Made by a program: the position numbers and the translations under genes | Shown here: positions 34,317-46,407 of the stretch, piece after piece | Layout: every line of letters begins with the position of its first letter | Numbering within the stretch: position 1 is the stretch's first letter | Assembly (NCBI RefSeq): GCF_963082655.1 | Contig: NC_081553.1 | Coordinates: 124,702,578-124,766,577 of the forward strand | Direction: 5' to 3' | DNA length: 64,000 bases | DNA from: Stomoxys calcitrans | Lineage: Eukaryota > Arthropoda > Insecta > Diptera > Muscidae | Notes under the pieces: generated by a model | Told to the model about the DNA's origin: nothing | The model's input: the letters and a program-made list of their open reading frames with translations, nothing else | The model's database searches: none

Positions 34317-34727
34317 AAGTAAAATTGTGTTAATTCATGTCATGAATTCTGCTAAAAATGTAACAAAATAAACTTATTTTTTTCAAGTTTATACATGTTT
34401 GGGCAGGTAATTTAATTTCACAATTTTGTTTGTTTCCTTTTAGAGACGAGCTCAATGATCGGATATTTTCTTTACTAATGGAACAGGATAGCCAGAGATA
34501 GCAATAAAGCAGTACAGAAAGACTTGAATAAGCATCATCAAACGAATAATTGTAAGCCCTGTATATATTTATCATTAAACTACAATATACTGACGTCAGA
34601 AAATATTATAAATTGGAAATTGCTCCTGGCAGGATCACCATATAGAAATAAAAAAATGGAATTCAATAAAGCAACATTACAGGGCATACATCTGCCCAAT
34701 CCAGCTTAATAGATTTCCAATTTTTTA
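34317..34727. other. No recognised gene
   Basis: After a short CAAGTAAAATTGTGTTAA remnant of another HINE end, the sequence is AT-rich. The small ORFs on both strands overlap each other and have no domain. Confidence 0.45.
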
Positions 34728-34815
34728 CTTCAACACTACCTTACAAATGTAGCCAGCATTAGTAAAGGGATAACTACCGCTGAACATTGTTCTGATGTTC
34801 ACGCCTGGATTTGGT
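34728..34815 (-). mobile_element. tRNA-derived SINE, middle fragment
   Basis: ACCTTACAAATGTAGCCAGC, ATTAGTAAAGGGATAAC and TGATGTTCACGCCTGGATT match the middle of the SINE family. Head and tail are missing. Confidence 0.6.
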
Positions 34816-37699
34816 GAACATGGGGCTGGTTTTATCTCAAAGGGAAAAAATCGATGTCGATTTTTTTGGCGGCAACCCCCTAAAATGTTTCATTTTGTTA
34901 GATTTTAAGATTCCCAATATTTGAACACAATTGGAAGATGTTAACTCGTGCTTCTGCGGCCCAAAAGTTTTAAAATCTCAGATTTTTGGTTATTTCGCGA
35001 CTTCGGCAACCAATAACTCTGAAACGGCTAAAGCTATTTGCCCGTTTCATACACCAAATTAAAGGCTATTTCCTTTGTAAAATGTTATGTTCGATAACAA
35101 ACAATGTAAGTAGATAATGAAGCCAATGTCCTTGAAAACGTGCAAGGTAACCCTTGTGCTGATAGTTTCAACCAGGACTTTGGAGTGGAGACGGTTACCA
35201 CTCCACAGCCCTGGTGGAAACAGCAGAATTTGTTATTTAAAAATGTATACTGAAATATTTGCTAAAACAACAGATCTATGATTGCTAAACAAAAACTCTA
35301 TGTTTGCTTAAACACTGGATATTTCCGCAGACAAAAACTGCTGCTTTACCTACAATTGTTTGCTATTTTGTATAACAAATTTCGTTAAGAGTAGTCTGCA
35401 CAGAAAAATAATTGGTGAAATTTTATACTCATGTCACCAACATTCAGTGAGTGGATGATGTTTTGGTATTGTCGAAAGAATTTTAATCCAAGCGTTTAAA
35501 GCGATCTGCAAAAATTCTTACCCATTAGCCACGGATGGCCCGGTATTTTTTTGAAAGAAAATTGCATCGAGTTTCCACTGCAGACAACAAGATTTTAAGA
35601 CGAAATTTAAAATTAAAGCGCAATCAGAAAAATGCATTGTAATTTGTCAAAAAGAGTAAAAAAATCTAATTAATTGAAATAATTCATTCAAAGTAAATAT
35701 CGCCTTTTTGTTCAATATTTCAGAAATTTTAATCAAATATGGAGTCTAGAAGTCTAATTGAAAGATCATTCAAGTCTCGGAAAATTATATTTCAATGTGT
35801 AAGATACGGAATGACAAAATGAATAAACCCGCTTTCGGTGATAGGTTTTATACCCATCACAGAAAAATCGCAGAAAAATTAAACTATCCGCAAATAGTGT
35901 TTGTTTTTTCATACGAATTCCTTCTATTAGTGTTGAATCATAAATTTCCCAACTTTGACAACACTGGTCACAAAGGAAAATGGAAGAGAAATTGTGTTTC
36001 GTTTCATTTAGCCTTATACCTCTCCTTCACCTCTGCACTTTTCATATACAACGCTGGTGTTTCTCATTCTTGCTCTCTCTCTCTCTCTCTTTACATTAAG
36101 CTCCCCAAGTTTATTTTTCCCATAATATGGCATTTTGTCGTTTTGCTTTACCTTTGAAATTTATCCGGCTTTTGTTATGCTTAAAATGTCTGCTGCTACT
36201 GCTGCTGTTCCTCCTGCTGTATATCTTCAGGCATATGACATCAATATTTTACATTTGACATTAAAAATTCATGGACGAGTATTCCGCAATGTGGAAAAAC
36301 TTCGATTTTTCTAATTTTCGTTTGACTGACACGCTAGAACATTTAAAACATTTTTAAGACTACACAAAAAAAAAGGAAAGCACTTTGTATCGTTGTTTGG
36401 TTAACGGGCAATTCTTTCCAAGAAAGAAATCAAACTCAAACTTCTATCGCGTATTGCTTTTTTAATGGCTACATGCGTCGTTTTATTGATGAAATTCTGG
36501 TGATAACAATGGAAAATCGCACACAACCGGATGTTTTTCACACGTTTTCGAGAACCATAAAAATGTGCACAAATTCTAATATATTCGATGCGCTCTAAAC
36601 TCGTAGCTATCGGGCATAATAGCTTCCCCTTTGATTTGCCACCGAGCACTTTTTAATAATTTAATTTTTTCCTTCTTTTGGTGAAAATTCGATGAAAACT
36701 TCCTCAATTTTGGGCACACGTTGGATAATTTAGATAGAAATCTCTTCGTGTGTTTCTGCTGCTCACAAACCACACTGACAGCGTTTGGCTGAGAGTTCAA
36801 AGGATACTCTTGTGTGTGTGTACGTTGCACACGTTGTTTGTGTGTGGGTTTGCTGGTATTTGCCTACTTTTCTTGTTGCTTTATTTTATCGTCCTCTTTT
36901 ATGCTGCCATATTTGACTCTGTCCTTTATTACCTTCATAAAGAGCTTTGTTAGAGAACATGAATGAATGGAAATGTGAGTCGAGCCTTTGCAAATTTTGT
37001 ACTGTGCTGTTGCGAGTGCTTTCATTTCCTCTTCCATTTTGTTCTCTTTTTCTCACTCTCATGTTCTTTCCTTTATCTTTCAATGCAGGTTTTTATATTA
37101 CTAAGGTTCTTCTCTTGGCGTATCTAAGGTTGGACATTTATATAGGCTGAAATAAAAATTATTTTCTAACAGAGGCGCGGGCGATGGGAGTGCTTTTTCC
37201 ATAAAACACTTTCTTGTACAAATAAACTAAAACTCCAGACAAATAATTATATGTCCAAAAAAATTTGCTATGTTCCATATAAATGCGACCAGTAATTGAA
37301 CAACAATTGAAGGATAAAATGTTTACTATCATGAACTCTTTTCCATTCCATAACCAACTCTCTGTTTAAACCTCATCCAAGGTACCGTTATTCTTAATTT
37401 CAATGGAAGTTTCAAATTTCCATAGAAAATATTTACAAGTGCATTATCAAAAATGTAAGTTTTAGAAGCTTAAAAGCCAACAATTTCCAATTTTGTCGGT
37501 GATTACTGTGAAATATACGGCAATTGATTAGAATCAAGCAACCTTTTAATTCAATTGGAAATAGATTCATTTGGAAACTTACAAACAAAATTTGTTCGAA
37601 CTAAAATGAAAGGCCTCCCAAATAAAAACATAATTGAATTTGACGACGAATTCTGTAGACTTTCCCTTAAATCAATGTGCCTCCATGTTGAACGGTTGA
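34816..37699. other. Largest low-TE stretch; microsatellites and one HINE scrap
   Basis: Apart from a subfamily B terminal scrap at about 35790-35868 (GGAATGACAAAATGAATAAACC, ATAGGTTTTATACCCATCAC), I see no repeat text. Simple repeats are a CT run (36075-36092), interrupted CTG triplets (36190-36222) and a GT run (about 36810-36822). The 120-residue ORF at 35795-36157 begins inside the HINE scrap and shows no domain, so I do not call a gene. The other ORFs (36401-37150) overlap on both strands. Confidence 0.45.
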
Positions 37700-37830
37700 A
37701 AAATTCATATTTTAGGTCAAGAAGCGTAACCTTGCAAAAGCGGCCCGCCATGTATCCCGATTTGAATCACGTAGAAAATCTCGGGGACATACTATCAGCA
37801 ACGACTTTTGCAAAATACAAGCCATACAGG
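37700..37830 (+). pseudogene. Possible Tc1-like transposase scrap
   Basis: Inside a 96-residue ORF (37555-37845) the segment LQKRPAMYPDLNHVENLGDIL resembles the catalytic SPDLNPIENLW block of Tc1 transposases (third acidic residue region). The rest of the ORF does not match the family convincingly. No terminal inverted repeats were found. Confidence 0.45.
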
Positions 37831-37992
37831 ATGCTAAAAGCTTAAAACATGCGATAATGATGAAATAGTATAAAATTAATATGGCTATTCTAAAACATTG
37901 GGTGGGTTATATATCAGGGATACTTAGAAATGTCTTTACACACAAAGACAAACCAATATCGTACCAAATATTTAATTTAAAGCAAAGATACA

Positions 37993-39500
37993 TCTTATAT
38001 ATAAGATTGTTGTTTGTTTGTTCCGTATAGACTCAAAAAACGGCTGAACCGATTACCCTGAAATTTTCACAGATTGTGTAAGTTGATCTGAAAGGAAACA
38101 TAGGTTATATAATTTTTTGATATCGGGAGGGGGGCGGACCCTCCCCTTACCCCAGAAGTACTACCCAAAAATTAAAGGGGACCGATCGGGACAATATGGG
38201 ATTCAAAAGAAAGGTATTTCAGAGTAGAGTACGAATTTCATAATAAAATTTGTGTCCAAGTACCAGGACAGCCCCAAAACCCCTTTAAATAGGTTTATTT
38301 GACGATCATGACAATATGGGACTCAAATGAAAGGTATTCGGGGGTAGATTACAAATATGCTCAGGAAGTAGAAATAGGCTCTATAATATTTTTTGATAAC
38401 GGAAGGGGGCGGACCATTCACCGTTACCCCAAAAATACCACCAAAAATCAAAAGTGGACCGATAAGGAGAATATGGGTTGGGGTCACCCCACGGACGGGG
38501 GTCACCCTTATGCCAAAAACACAACCCAAAATCAAAATTGGACCGATCAGGATAATATAGGTATCAAATGAAAGGTATTGTAGAGTAGAATACGAATATG
38601 GTATTAAAATTTGAGTCTAAGCACCCTTCGGGCCGCCCCAATCTCAAAACTCCCCCAAACAGACATATTGGACGTTCATTTCATTTGAGCCAATGAAAGG
38701 TATTCGGGAGTAGATTTCGAATCTGGCATACAAAATCAGATCGAAATATAGGGGGTCACGCCACCCCACAAAAATGCCATTAGACCCATTATGACTATAT
38801 GATACTTGGCTGAACCGATTTTCTTAAAATTTTCATAGATTGTGTACGTTTGTCTGGAAGGAAACAAAGGCTATATAATTTTAAGATATCGGGTAGAGGC
38901 GGACCCTTTACCATGCCTCAAAAACGCCACCCATATCCGAAAGTGGTCCGATGGGCACAACATGGGTGTGAAATGAAAGGTATTGCAGACCAGAAGACGA
39001 ATATGGTGTTAAAGTACATAGGACTCAAATGAAAGGTATTAGGGAGTAGATTACTAATATGACATTAACATTTGTTTTCAAATTTAGGTGGAACTTTTCC
39101 TTCTAAAGACACGTCAAATGGGTTATTTGACCCATTATGACAATATGGGACTCAAATGAAAGGTATTTGAGAGTAAAAAACGAATTTAATATCCAATAAA
39201 GCATCCCTAAAGCACCCCCTAAACTGAACATAATTTCCGTTGGGAATAAAGAACGAATTTAATATCTCCACTTCTTTGGGGAAAATTTTTTAAATGACCA
39301 TGTATGGCATTGTACCTCGCAAATGTCGCCAACATTAAGAGGGGATAAATACCGCTTTGTTCGATGTTCTCGCCAGGATTCGAACGCGTTCAACGTCATA
39401 GGCTACAATGGCACGAATTCGCTATCCGCATTCAGGCCGAAGTCTTAAAAAATAGTACAGAGTTAAAAAAGGCGCAGCGGAGCGGACCCGGTTCGGTTAG
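37993..39500 (+). mobile_element. Helitron-like element (copy H4), 3' end eroded
   Basis: It begins TCTTATATATAAGATTG after an A (37992), followed by GTTTGTTCCGTATAGACTC and the CGGCTGAACCGATT block. Units of about 130 bp follow. As in H1, the 5' block recurs internally, at about 38810. The right end reads GCGCAGCGGAGCGGACCCGG then GGTTAG (39495-39500), a damaged form of the CTAG end. A SINE fragment lies at 39258-39412. Confidence 0.7.
39258..39412 (-). mobile_element. tRNA-derived SINE, head-proximal fragment
   Basis: CCACTTCTTTGGGGAAAAT, TGGCATTGTACCTCGCAAATG and CTCGCCAGGATTCGAACGCG are the head half of the SINE on the minus strand. The A box is mostly gone. Confidence 0.65.
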
Positions 39501-39516
39501 CATCAATGTATTATGA

Positions 39517-40506
39517 ACAAGTAAAAGCGTGCTAAGTTCGGCAGGGGCGAATCTTACATACCCTCCACCATGGATCGCATTTGCCGAGTTCTTCTCCCGG
39601 CATCTCTTCTTAGGCAAACAAGGATATAAGAAAAGATTTGCTCTGCTATTATTATATTATTACATGGAGACCTGTGTAACATTTCAGTCAATTCGAATAA
39701 GAATTGCGCCCTTTGGGGGCTCAAGAAGTAAAATAGAGAGATCGATTTATATGGGAAATGTATCGGGCTATAGACCGATTCAGATCATAATAAACATGTA
39801 CGTTGATGGTCATGAGAGGATCCGTAGTACATAATTTCAGGAAAATCGGATAATAATCGCGACCTCAAGGGGCTCAAGAAGTCAAGATCCCAGATCGGTT
39901 TATATGTCAGCTATATCAGGTTATGGACCGATTTGAACCATACTTGGCACAGTTGTTGGATATCATAACAAAACACGTCGTGCAAAATTTCATTCCAATC
40001 GGATAAGAATTGCGCACTCTAGAGGCTCAAGAAGTCAAGACCCAAGATCGGTTTATATGGCAGCCTTATCAGGTTATGGACCGATTTAAACCAAACTTGG
40101 CAAAGTTGTTGAATATCATAACGAAACACGTCGTGCAATATTTGATTCCAATCGTATAAGAATTGCGCACTCTAGAGGTTTAAGAAGTCAAGACCCAAAA
40201 TCGGTTTATATGGCAGTTATATCAAAACATGGACCGATGTGGCCCATTTACAATACCAACCGACCTACACTAATAAGAAGTATTTGTGCAAAATTTCAAG
40301 CGGCTAGCTTTATTCCTTCGGAAGTTAGCGTGCTTTCGACAGACTGACGGACGGACGGACAGACGGACGGACATGGCTAGATGGACCTAAAATGTCGCGA
40401 CGATCAAGAATATATATTTTTTATTAGGTCTCAGACGAATATTTCCAGTAGTTACAAACAGAATGACGAAATTAGTATGCCCCCCATCTTATGATGGAGG
40501 GTATAA
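39517..40506 (-). mobile_element. Complete HINE subfamily A (first of a second tandem pair)
   Basis: The left end is ACAAGTAAAAGCGTGCTAAG, hairpin remnant and ACATACCCTCCACCATGG. The 153-bp spacing is exact between AGATCGG at 39892 and 40045. The right part has GACGGACGGACGGACAGACGG, AAGAATATATATTTTTTATT and TATGATGGAGGGTATA. Confidence 0.85.
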
Positions 40507-40509
40507 AAA

Positions 40510-41551
40510 AACAAGTAAAAGCGTGCAAAGTTCGGCCGGGCCGAATTTTATATACCCTCCACCGTGGAGCGCATTTGTCGAGTTGTTTTCCCGTCAACTC
40601 TTCTTAGGCAAAAAATGATATAAGAAAAGATTTGCTCTGCTATTAATTAGAGCGATATCAACATATGATCCGGTTTAGACAACAATTAAATTATTTGTTG
40701 GAGACCTGTGTTAAATGTCAGCCAATTCGAATAAGAATTGCGTCCTTTGGGGGCTCAAAAAGTAAAATAGAGAGATCGATTTATATGGGAGCTGTATCGG
40801 GCTATAGACCGATTCAGACCATAATAAACACGTATGTTGATGGTCATGAGAGGATCCGTCCTACAAAATTTCAGGCAAATCGAATAATAGTTGCGACCTG
40901 TAGGGGCTCAAGAAGTCAAGATCCCAGATCGGTTTATATGGCAGCTATAAAGGGTTATGAACCGATTAGAATCATTGTTGGCACAGTTGTTGGATATCAT
41001 AACAAAACAAGTCGTGCAAAATTTCATTCTAATCGGATAAGAATTGCGCGCTCTAGAGGCTCAAGAAGTCAAGACCCAAGATCGGTTTATATGACAGCTA
41101 TACCAGGTTATGGACCGATTTGAACCATACTTATCACAGCAGTTAGAAATGATACTAAAACACTATGTACAAAATTTCAGTCAAATCGGATGAGAAATGC
41201 GCCCTCTAGAGGCTGAAGAAGTCAAGACCCAAGATCGGTTGATATGGCAGCTATATCAAAACATGGACCGATATGGCCCATTTACAATACCAACCGACCT
41301 ACACTATTAAAGAAGTATTTGTGCACAATTTCAAGCGGCTTGCTTTACTCCTTCGGAAGTAGCGTCCTTTCGACAAACAGACGGACGGACGGAAGGACGA
41401 ACGGACGGACGGACACGGCTTGATCGACATAAAATGTCGCGACGATCAAGAATATATATACTTTATGGGGTCTCAGGCGAATATTTCGAGTAGTTACAAA
41501 CAGAATGACGAAATTTGTATGCCCCCCATCCTAGGGGTAGAGAGGGGTATA
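40510..41551 (-). mobile_element. Complete HINE subfamily A (second of a second tandem pair)
   Basis: The left end is ACAAGTAAAAGCGTGCAAAG with an intact hairpin (TTCGGCCGGGCCGAA) and TATACCCTCCACCGTGG. Units follow, then GACGGACGGAAGGACGAACGG and AAGAATATATATACTTTATG. The right subterminal repeat is eroded (CTAGGGGTAGAGAGGGGTATA). The 152-residue ORF at 40665-41123 is encoded by the repeat, whose unit length is a multiple of three. Confidence 0.8.
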
Positions 41552-41630
41552 GAAATGTATTTAGAGGGTATAAAAATGTATTTGTTTATGCACATACAAA
41601 TATTTAATATGAAACAAATCTTGAAATAAT

Positions 41631-42516
41631 TTTTATACCCTCCACCACAGGTTTGAGGTATACTAACATAGTCATTCTGTTTGTAACACCTCGAAATATG
41701 CGTCTAAGATCCCATAAAGTATATATATTCTTGATCGTCAGGACATTTTAAGTCCATCTAGCCATATCCGTCCGTCTGAAAGCGTCCGTCCGCCTGTCTG
41801 TCGAAAGCACGCTAACTTTCGAAGCAGTAAAGATAGGCGCTTGAAATTTTGCACAAATACTTTTTATTAGTGTAGGTCAGTTGGGATTGTAAACGGGTTA
41901 AATCGGTCTATGTTTTGATATAGTTGCCATATAAACCGATCTTGGGTCTTGACTTTTTGAGCCTCAAGAAGGCGCAATTTTCGTCGATTTTTTGATTTGA
42001 CTGAAATTTTGCACGTAGTGTTTTGGTATCACAGTGTTGATTGTGATTTAAATCGGTGCAAAATCTGGTATAGCTGCCATATAAACCGATCTTGAATCTT
42101 GACTTCTTGCGCCAATAGAGCCCGCAATTCTCATCCGATTTTGAAGAATTTTTGTACAATTGCTTCTCTCATGACCTTTTTACATACGTGTTTAATATTG
42201 TCTGAATCGATAAATAGCTTGATACAGCTCCCATATAAACCTATCTCCCGATTTTGCTTCTTGAGCCTCTACAAGGCGCAATTCTTATTAGAAAGAACTG
42301 AAATATTACACAATGACTTCCACAATGTTCACCATTCAATTCATTTATGGATCGAATCGGGCGATAACTTGATATAGCTCCAATTACATATCAGTTCTTA
42401 TGCAATATTCTTTATTTGCCTAAAAAGAGATATCGCGCATAGAACTCGACAAACGGATTCATGGAGGAGGGTATATAAGATTCGGCCCGGCCGAACTTAA
42501 CACGCTCTTACTTGTT
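41631..42516 (+). mobile_element. Complete HINE subfamily A, opposite orientation
   Basis: The left end is TTTTATACCCTCCACCACAGG, core AAAGTATATATATTCTTGATCG, GTCCGTCCGCCTGTCTGTCG, then 153-bp units. The right end is GGAGGAGGGTATATAAG, intact hairpin TTCGGCCCGGCCGAA, then CTTAACACGCTCTTACTTGTT. It is the clearest single copy for defining both termini. Confidence 0.85.
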
Positions 42517-43494
42517 TTTCTTTTAATTTCCTATGGCTCTTAACAAATCACCCTTTAATTGATAGTTATTCATTTGTAGATTAAAATCAGACTTGATTTT
42601 CCCCACCATTGATTGATAGTTTTGTGAGCACAAAATAAAAATCCATTTAATCTAAATTAGTGGTTATTATTTCTAGTTAATATTAACATTTTTTCGAAAA
42701 TCTAGAAAGAAATTTAAAATTATTGTAACAATTTTTTTATGATGAAATAATAAAATAAAACAACTAACACAATGTCTTCTTAAAGAGAAGAATATGTCTT
42801 GTCTTTGCGAACGCATCAAATGACTGCAATACATACTTAGATATATTTTGTCTATCTACTACCCATGCAGCATTTTAGAGAAAATCAATTTATTATAAAA
42901 GATATTATATTTTCTCCTCGCTTGACTTCGGCACTGAGCTTGTTAATTTTATTATTGACACTGATAGTTAACAACCCTATTTATAACCATGAATAGCTTA
43001 AACTGGTTATTCTAAAAATTTCTAGTTACACTTAGCAACCCAACAAACTTTGCTATTAATATAAACAATCAGAAGATTTAACTTGTAAGGAGAGAGAAAG
43101 AATGCAGTATTTTATAGATACCTTGAAATTTTGAAATGTTTTGTTACTTAAGTCTTACATTTGAAAATTTAACAATTTATATGGATAATCTATATCCATA
43201 TATGTTCTGACAGGCAGACGAGTATGGCTAAATCCCTTCAAGGAGTGATACTACATCGATCAATTTATTTAATGGTTCTTCTTCTTCGGCTTCAAACAAA
43301 ACCACAGAGTTGCACCAAAGAATTGCTGCAGACTATAACATGTATTAGGTGCGTTAATCGGAATGTGTTAAAAAAATCAAAAACATGAATTCTTTTAATG
43401 CAAAAGTTATCCAATGAAGAAAACTTTTAGTAGGTCAGAATGTCAAATTAGCCGGGGGATTTGTTTATCACTTTGCTTTAAACCTAAACAGATT
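42517..43494. other. AT-rich single-copy-looking region
   Basis: No repeat text, no element end and no ORF with a domain were recognised. Confidence 0.5.
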
Positions 43495-43703
43495 TCATGT
43501 GTAGGGCATGGGGGGAAGATGATGAGACGCTGAAGCATTTCCTTTGTCATTGTCCGGCTTTCGCGACTAACAGATACCGGCACTTAGACCAGACATGAAC
43601 CAACTTAGGGGAGTGGTATTGAAAACAATTAAGGATTTTGTAAGTAGCACGGAATTCCTAACTTAAAATTTTCGTTTTAGAGGATACTTTATAGTTTTTA
43701 GAG
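43495..43703 (+). pseudogene. RNase H LINE 3' end, left part of an interrupted copy
   Basis: The reading CRAWGEDDETLKHFLCHCPAF matches the C-terminal cysteine/histidine region of the ORF2 at 2563-4915. The 3' UTR then begins (GTAAGTAGCACGGAATTCC, TTATAGTTTTTAGAG). The UTR is cut at 43703 by an RTE insertion and resumes at 46008. Confidence 0.8.
43689..43703. repeat. Left TSD of the RTE insertion
   Basis: TTATAGTTTTTAGAG, 15 bp, is identical to 45993-46007. The two copies bracket the RTE element and both belong to the 3' UTR of the RNase H LINE, which proves nested insertion. Confidence 0.9.
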
Positions 43704-45992
43704 AAACTACAATAAATTGATCACGTTGTGATAGATGTATGGCATTCATCCAGCGTGTTAGATGTACGATCGATCCGTGGAGCGAATAAAGATTCGGATC
43801 ATTACCTTGTTGCAGCAAAGGTTCGCACCCGTTTGAACATGGCGAGGAAAGTACGATCTGACACTGCACAGAAGCTGGACATTGAAAAGCTGCAAACACA
43901 ACAAATGGCAGCGGCATACTCCACTCGACTGACCCAACTGCTTCATGAAAGCACTCCTTGTTCCGATGATATAATGGCGCAGTGGCAAACAATTGCCCAC
44001 TCCATGGAAAATACCGCGAAATCCGTACTTGGGTACCGGAAGCCTCCTCCAAAAAACCCATGGTACGGCCAAGAGTGTCGAGATGCTACTGAAGCCAAGA
44101 ATGCGGCATATTGAGCAACCCTGCAATCAGTAGCAACGCGCCAGATGAAGGAGAGGTATCGGGAGAAAAGGAGAGGGGAGAAACGTCTATTCCGCAGAAA
44201 GAAACAGAGTTGGAAAGACGTGAGTGCGAGCGAATTGAGATGTACGGGAGTCAGAATGAAGTCCGGAAATTCTACCAAAGAATTAAACACCAAACCGATG
44301 GCTTTGGTGCAGGCACATCCTCCTGCAGAGACAAAGAAGGAAATCAGGTAACTGACACAGACAACATGCTGAGGATTTGAAAAGAACATTTTACCCAACT
44401 GCTAGTGTCCGCATAACCAATCCCTGATGATGGTATAGAATATTTACCTCCTAGTAAGAATGAGGTCCAAGTAGCAGTTACCCGACTAAAGAACAACAAG
44501 GCAGCAGGAGCCGACGTGTTACCCGCTGAACTATATAAGACCGGAGGCGACACGCTGATAAGGCGTATGCATCAGCTTATCTGCGCAATCTTGCTAGAAG
44601 AACGCATACCCGATGATTGGAACCTCAGCATACTACTATGTCCCGTACACAAAAAAGGAGACAAGACGGAATGTGCCAACTACAGAGGTATAAGTCTCCT
44701 CCCCTTCGCATACAATATACTCTCGAGCGTACTGTGTGAAAGATTAAAACCTAAAGTTAATGAGATAATTGGGCCCTATCAATGCGGCTTTAGACCAGGT
44801 AAATCCACCCTAGACCAGATATTCAGACTGCGCCAAATCCTGGAAAAGACCCGAGAAGGACAAATCAACACCTACCATTTCTTTGTTGACTACAAAGCCG
44901 CCTTCGATACTCCTTTACGCTCAAAGGTATTTCAAGCCATGTCTGAGTTTGGTATCCCTGCGAAATTAATAAGACTACAGGATGACACTTGCTGATACGC
45001 GTTCCTCAGTAAGAATAGGAAAGAATCTCTCCGAACCACTTAATACCAAACGAGGTTTCAGACAAGGAGACAGCCTGTCGTGTGATCTCTGTCATATCAA
45101 GCTGGAGAAGATTATACGAGATGCAGATGTGAATAGATATGGCACACTAATCACAAGAGAGCCCATGCTACTCGCGTATGCCGACGACATCGATATCATA
45201 GGTCGGTCACCGGAAGTAGTAACTGAAGCCTTTGAAAGAATCGAAAGAGAGTCAGTGAAAATGGGTCTTGCAGTAAATGGAGATAAGACGAAATGGATGG
45301 TTTCCACTCTAAAAAAACCTTGCACAACCGAGCAGATAAAGAACATGGAGAAAGTTGGGAACCACAACTTTGAGACAGTCAGTAACTTAATCTACCTCGG
45401 CACCGCCGTAACCGAAACGAATGACACCAGTTTCGAGATTAAGCGAAGAATAATACTGGCAAACAGAAGCTGCTTTGGACTAAGTAAGCAGTTTAGAAAC
45501 AAGGCCACCTCTGGACAGACGAAGACTACACTTTACAAGACACTGATACTACCCGTGCTGTTATATGGTTCTGAACCATGGGTACTTGTGAAAGCAGATG
45601 AGAAAGTGCTTGGAGTATTTGAGAGAAAGATTCAACGTAAAATATATGGACCAGTTTGCGTTAACGGAGAATATAGGTGACGTATGAACCACGAGCTGTA
45701 TGATGACGATAGCATAGTTACACGCATCAAAATACAACGGCTGCGTTGGCTAGGTCATGTCGTCAGAATGGATGAAGAAGCTCCAGCAAAGAAGTCTTTT
45801 GAAGGCAAACACGGGGGTACACCCAAACCGGGAAGACCAAAAGCCCGATGGAAAGATCAAGTTGTGGGATACACCTCGAAACTTGGTGTCAGAGATTTTA
45901 GAATGAGCGCAGAAGATCGAGGCGCTTGGAACGCTATTCTACGATCGGCTAGTGGAAGAAATATTCTGTCACAGCCAATTAAAGTAAGTAAG
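43704..45992 (+). pseudogene. RTE-clade LINE ORF, 5' truncated, inserted in another LINE
   Basis: It begins inside the endonuclease (IDHVVID, then SSVLDVRSIRGANKDSDHYLVAAKVRTRL, the final SDH-type block). The RT follows: KKGDKTECANYRGISLLPFAYNILS, FFVDYKAAFD (first catalytic aspartate), RGFRQGDSLSCDL and LLAYADDIDIIG, where the active-site YADD is intact. The C-terminal tail contains LRWLGHVVRMDEEAP and KPGRPKARWKDQV. Breaks are a stop at 44112-44114, a frameshift near 44200, stops near 44380 and 44415, a frameshift near 44985 and a stop at 45678-45680. The tail AAAGTAAGTAAGT is a short simple repeat, as in RTE elements. TTATAGTTTTTAGAG flanks both sides. Confidence 0.85.
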
Positions 45993-46007
45993 TTATAGTT
46001 TTTAGAG
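45993..46007. repeat. Right TSD of the RTE insertion
   Basis: This is the second copy of TTATAGTTTTTAGAG, directly after the RTE tail GTAAGTAAG. The host LINE sequence continues at 46008. Confidence 0.9.
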
Positions 46008-46106
46008 CGCTCAATGAACTGATGACTGACTTAGGTGTATGTCCATAGTGGCATGGTGCGGATTAATATCTGCACCCTCTTTTCAACCTAGCCTAACCTA
46101 ACCTAA
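46008..46106 (+). pseudogene. RNase H LINE 3' UTR, right part, with CCTAA tail
   Basis: CTTAGGTGTATGTCCATAG, TGGCATGGTGCGGATTAATA and TCTGCACCCTCTTTTCAACC continue the UTR interrupted at 43703. It ends CCTAGCCTAACCTAACCTAA, a short run of the pentamer CCTAA. Confidence 0.8.
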
Positions 46107-46407
46107 ATAGATTTCAACAGACGGACATGTGGGCAAAACCAGAACGGTCCTTCTCAAATCTCTGACACCAAGTTTTGAGATGTATGTTGCCATATCATCT
46201 TTCCATCATAGTCTTCGACATCCCGATCTACGTGACAACATGACCTAGCCAATGTAACCATTGTATTTTGATATGTTTAACTATGCCAACGTCGTTATAT
46301 ACCTCATACAGTTCGTGGTTCATTCAACGCCGATACTCTCCATCGATACAAATTGGTCCATAAATTTTACGAAGAATCTTTCTCTCACACACTATTAGTA
46401 TTACTAC

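Noticed and set aside
35795..36157. 120-residue plus-strand ORF as a host gene
   Set aside because: Its start lies in the terminal scrap of a HINE, no domain is visible and part of it is a CT simple repeat.
43943..44398. 151-residue minus-strand ORF
   Set aside because: It is antisense to the RTE coding sequence, which has clear motifs on the plus strand.
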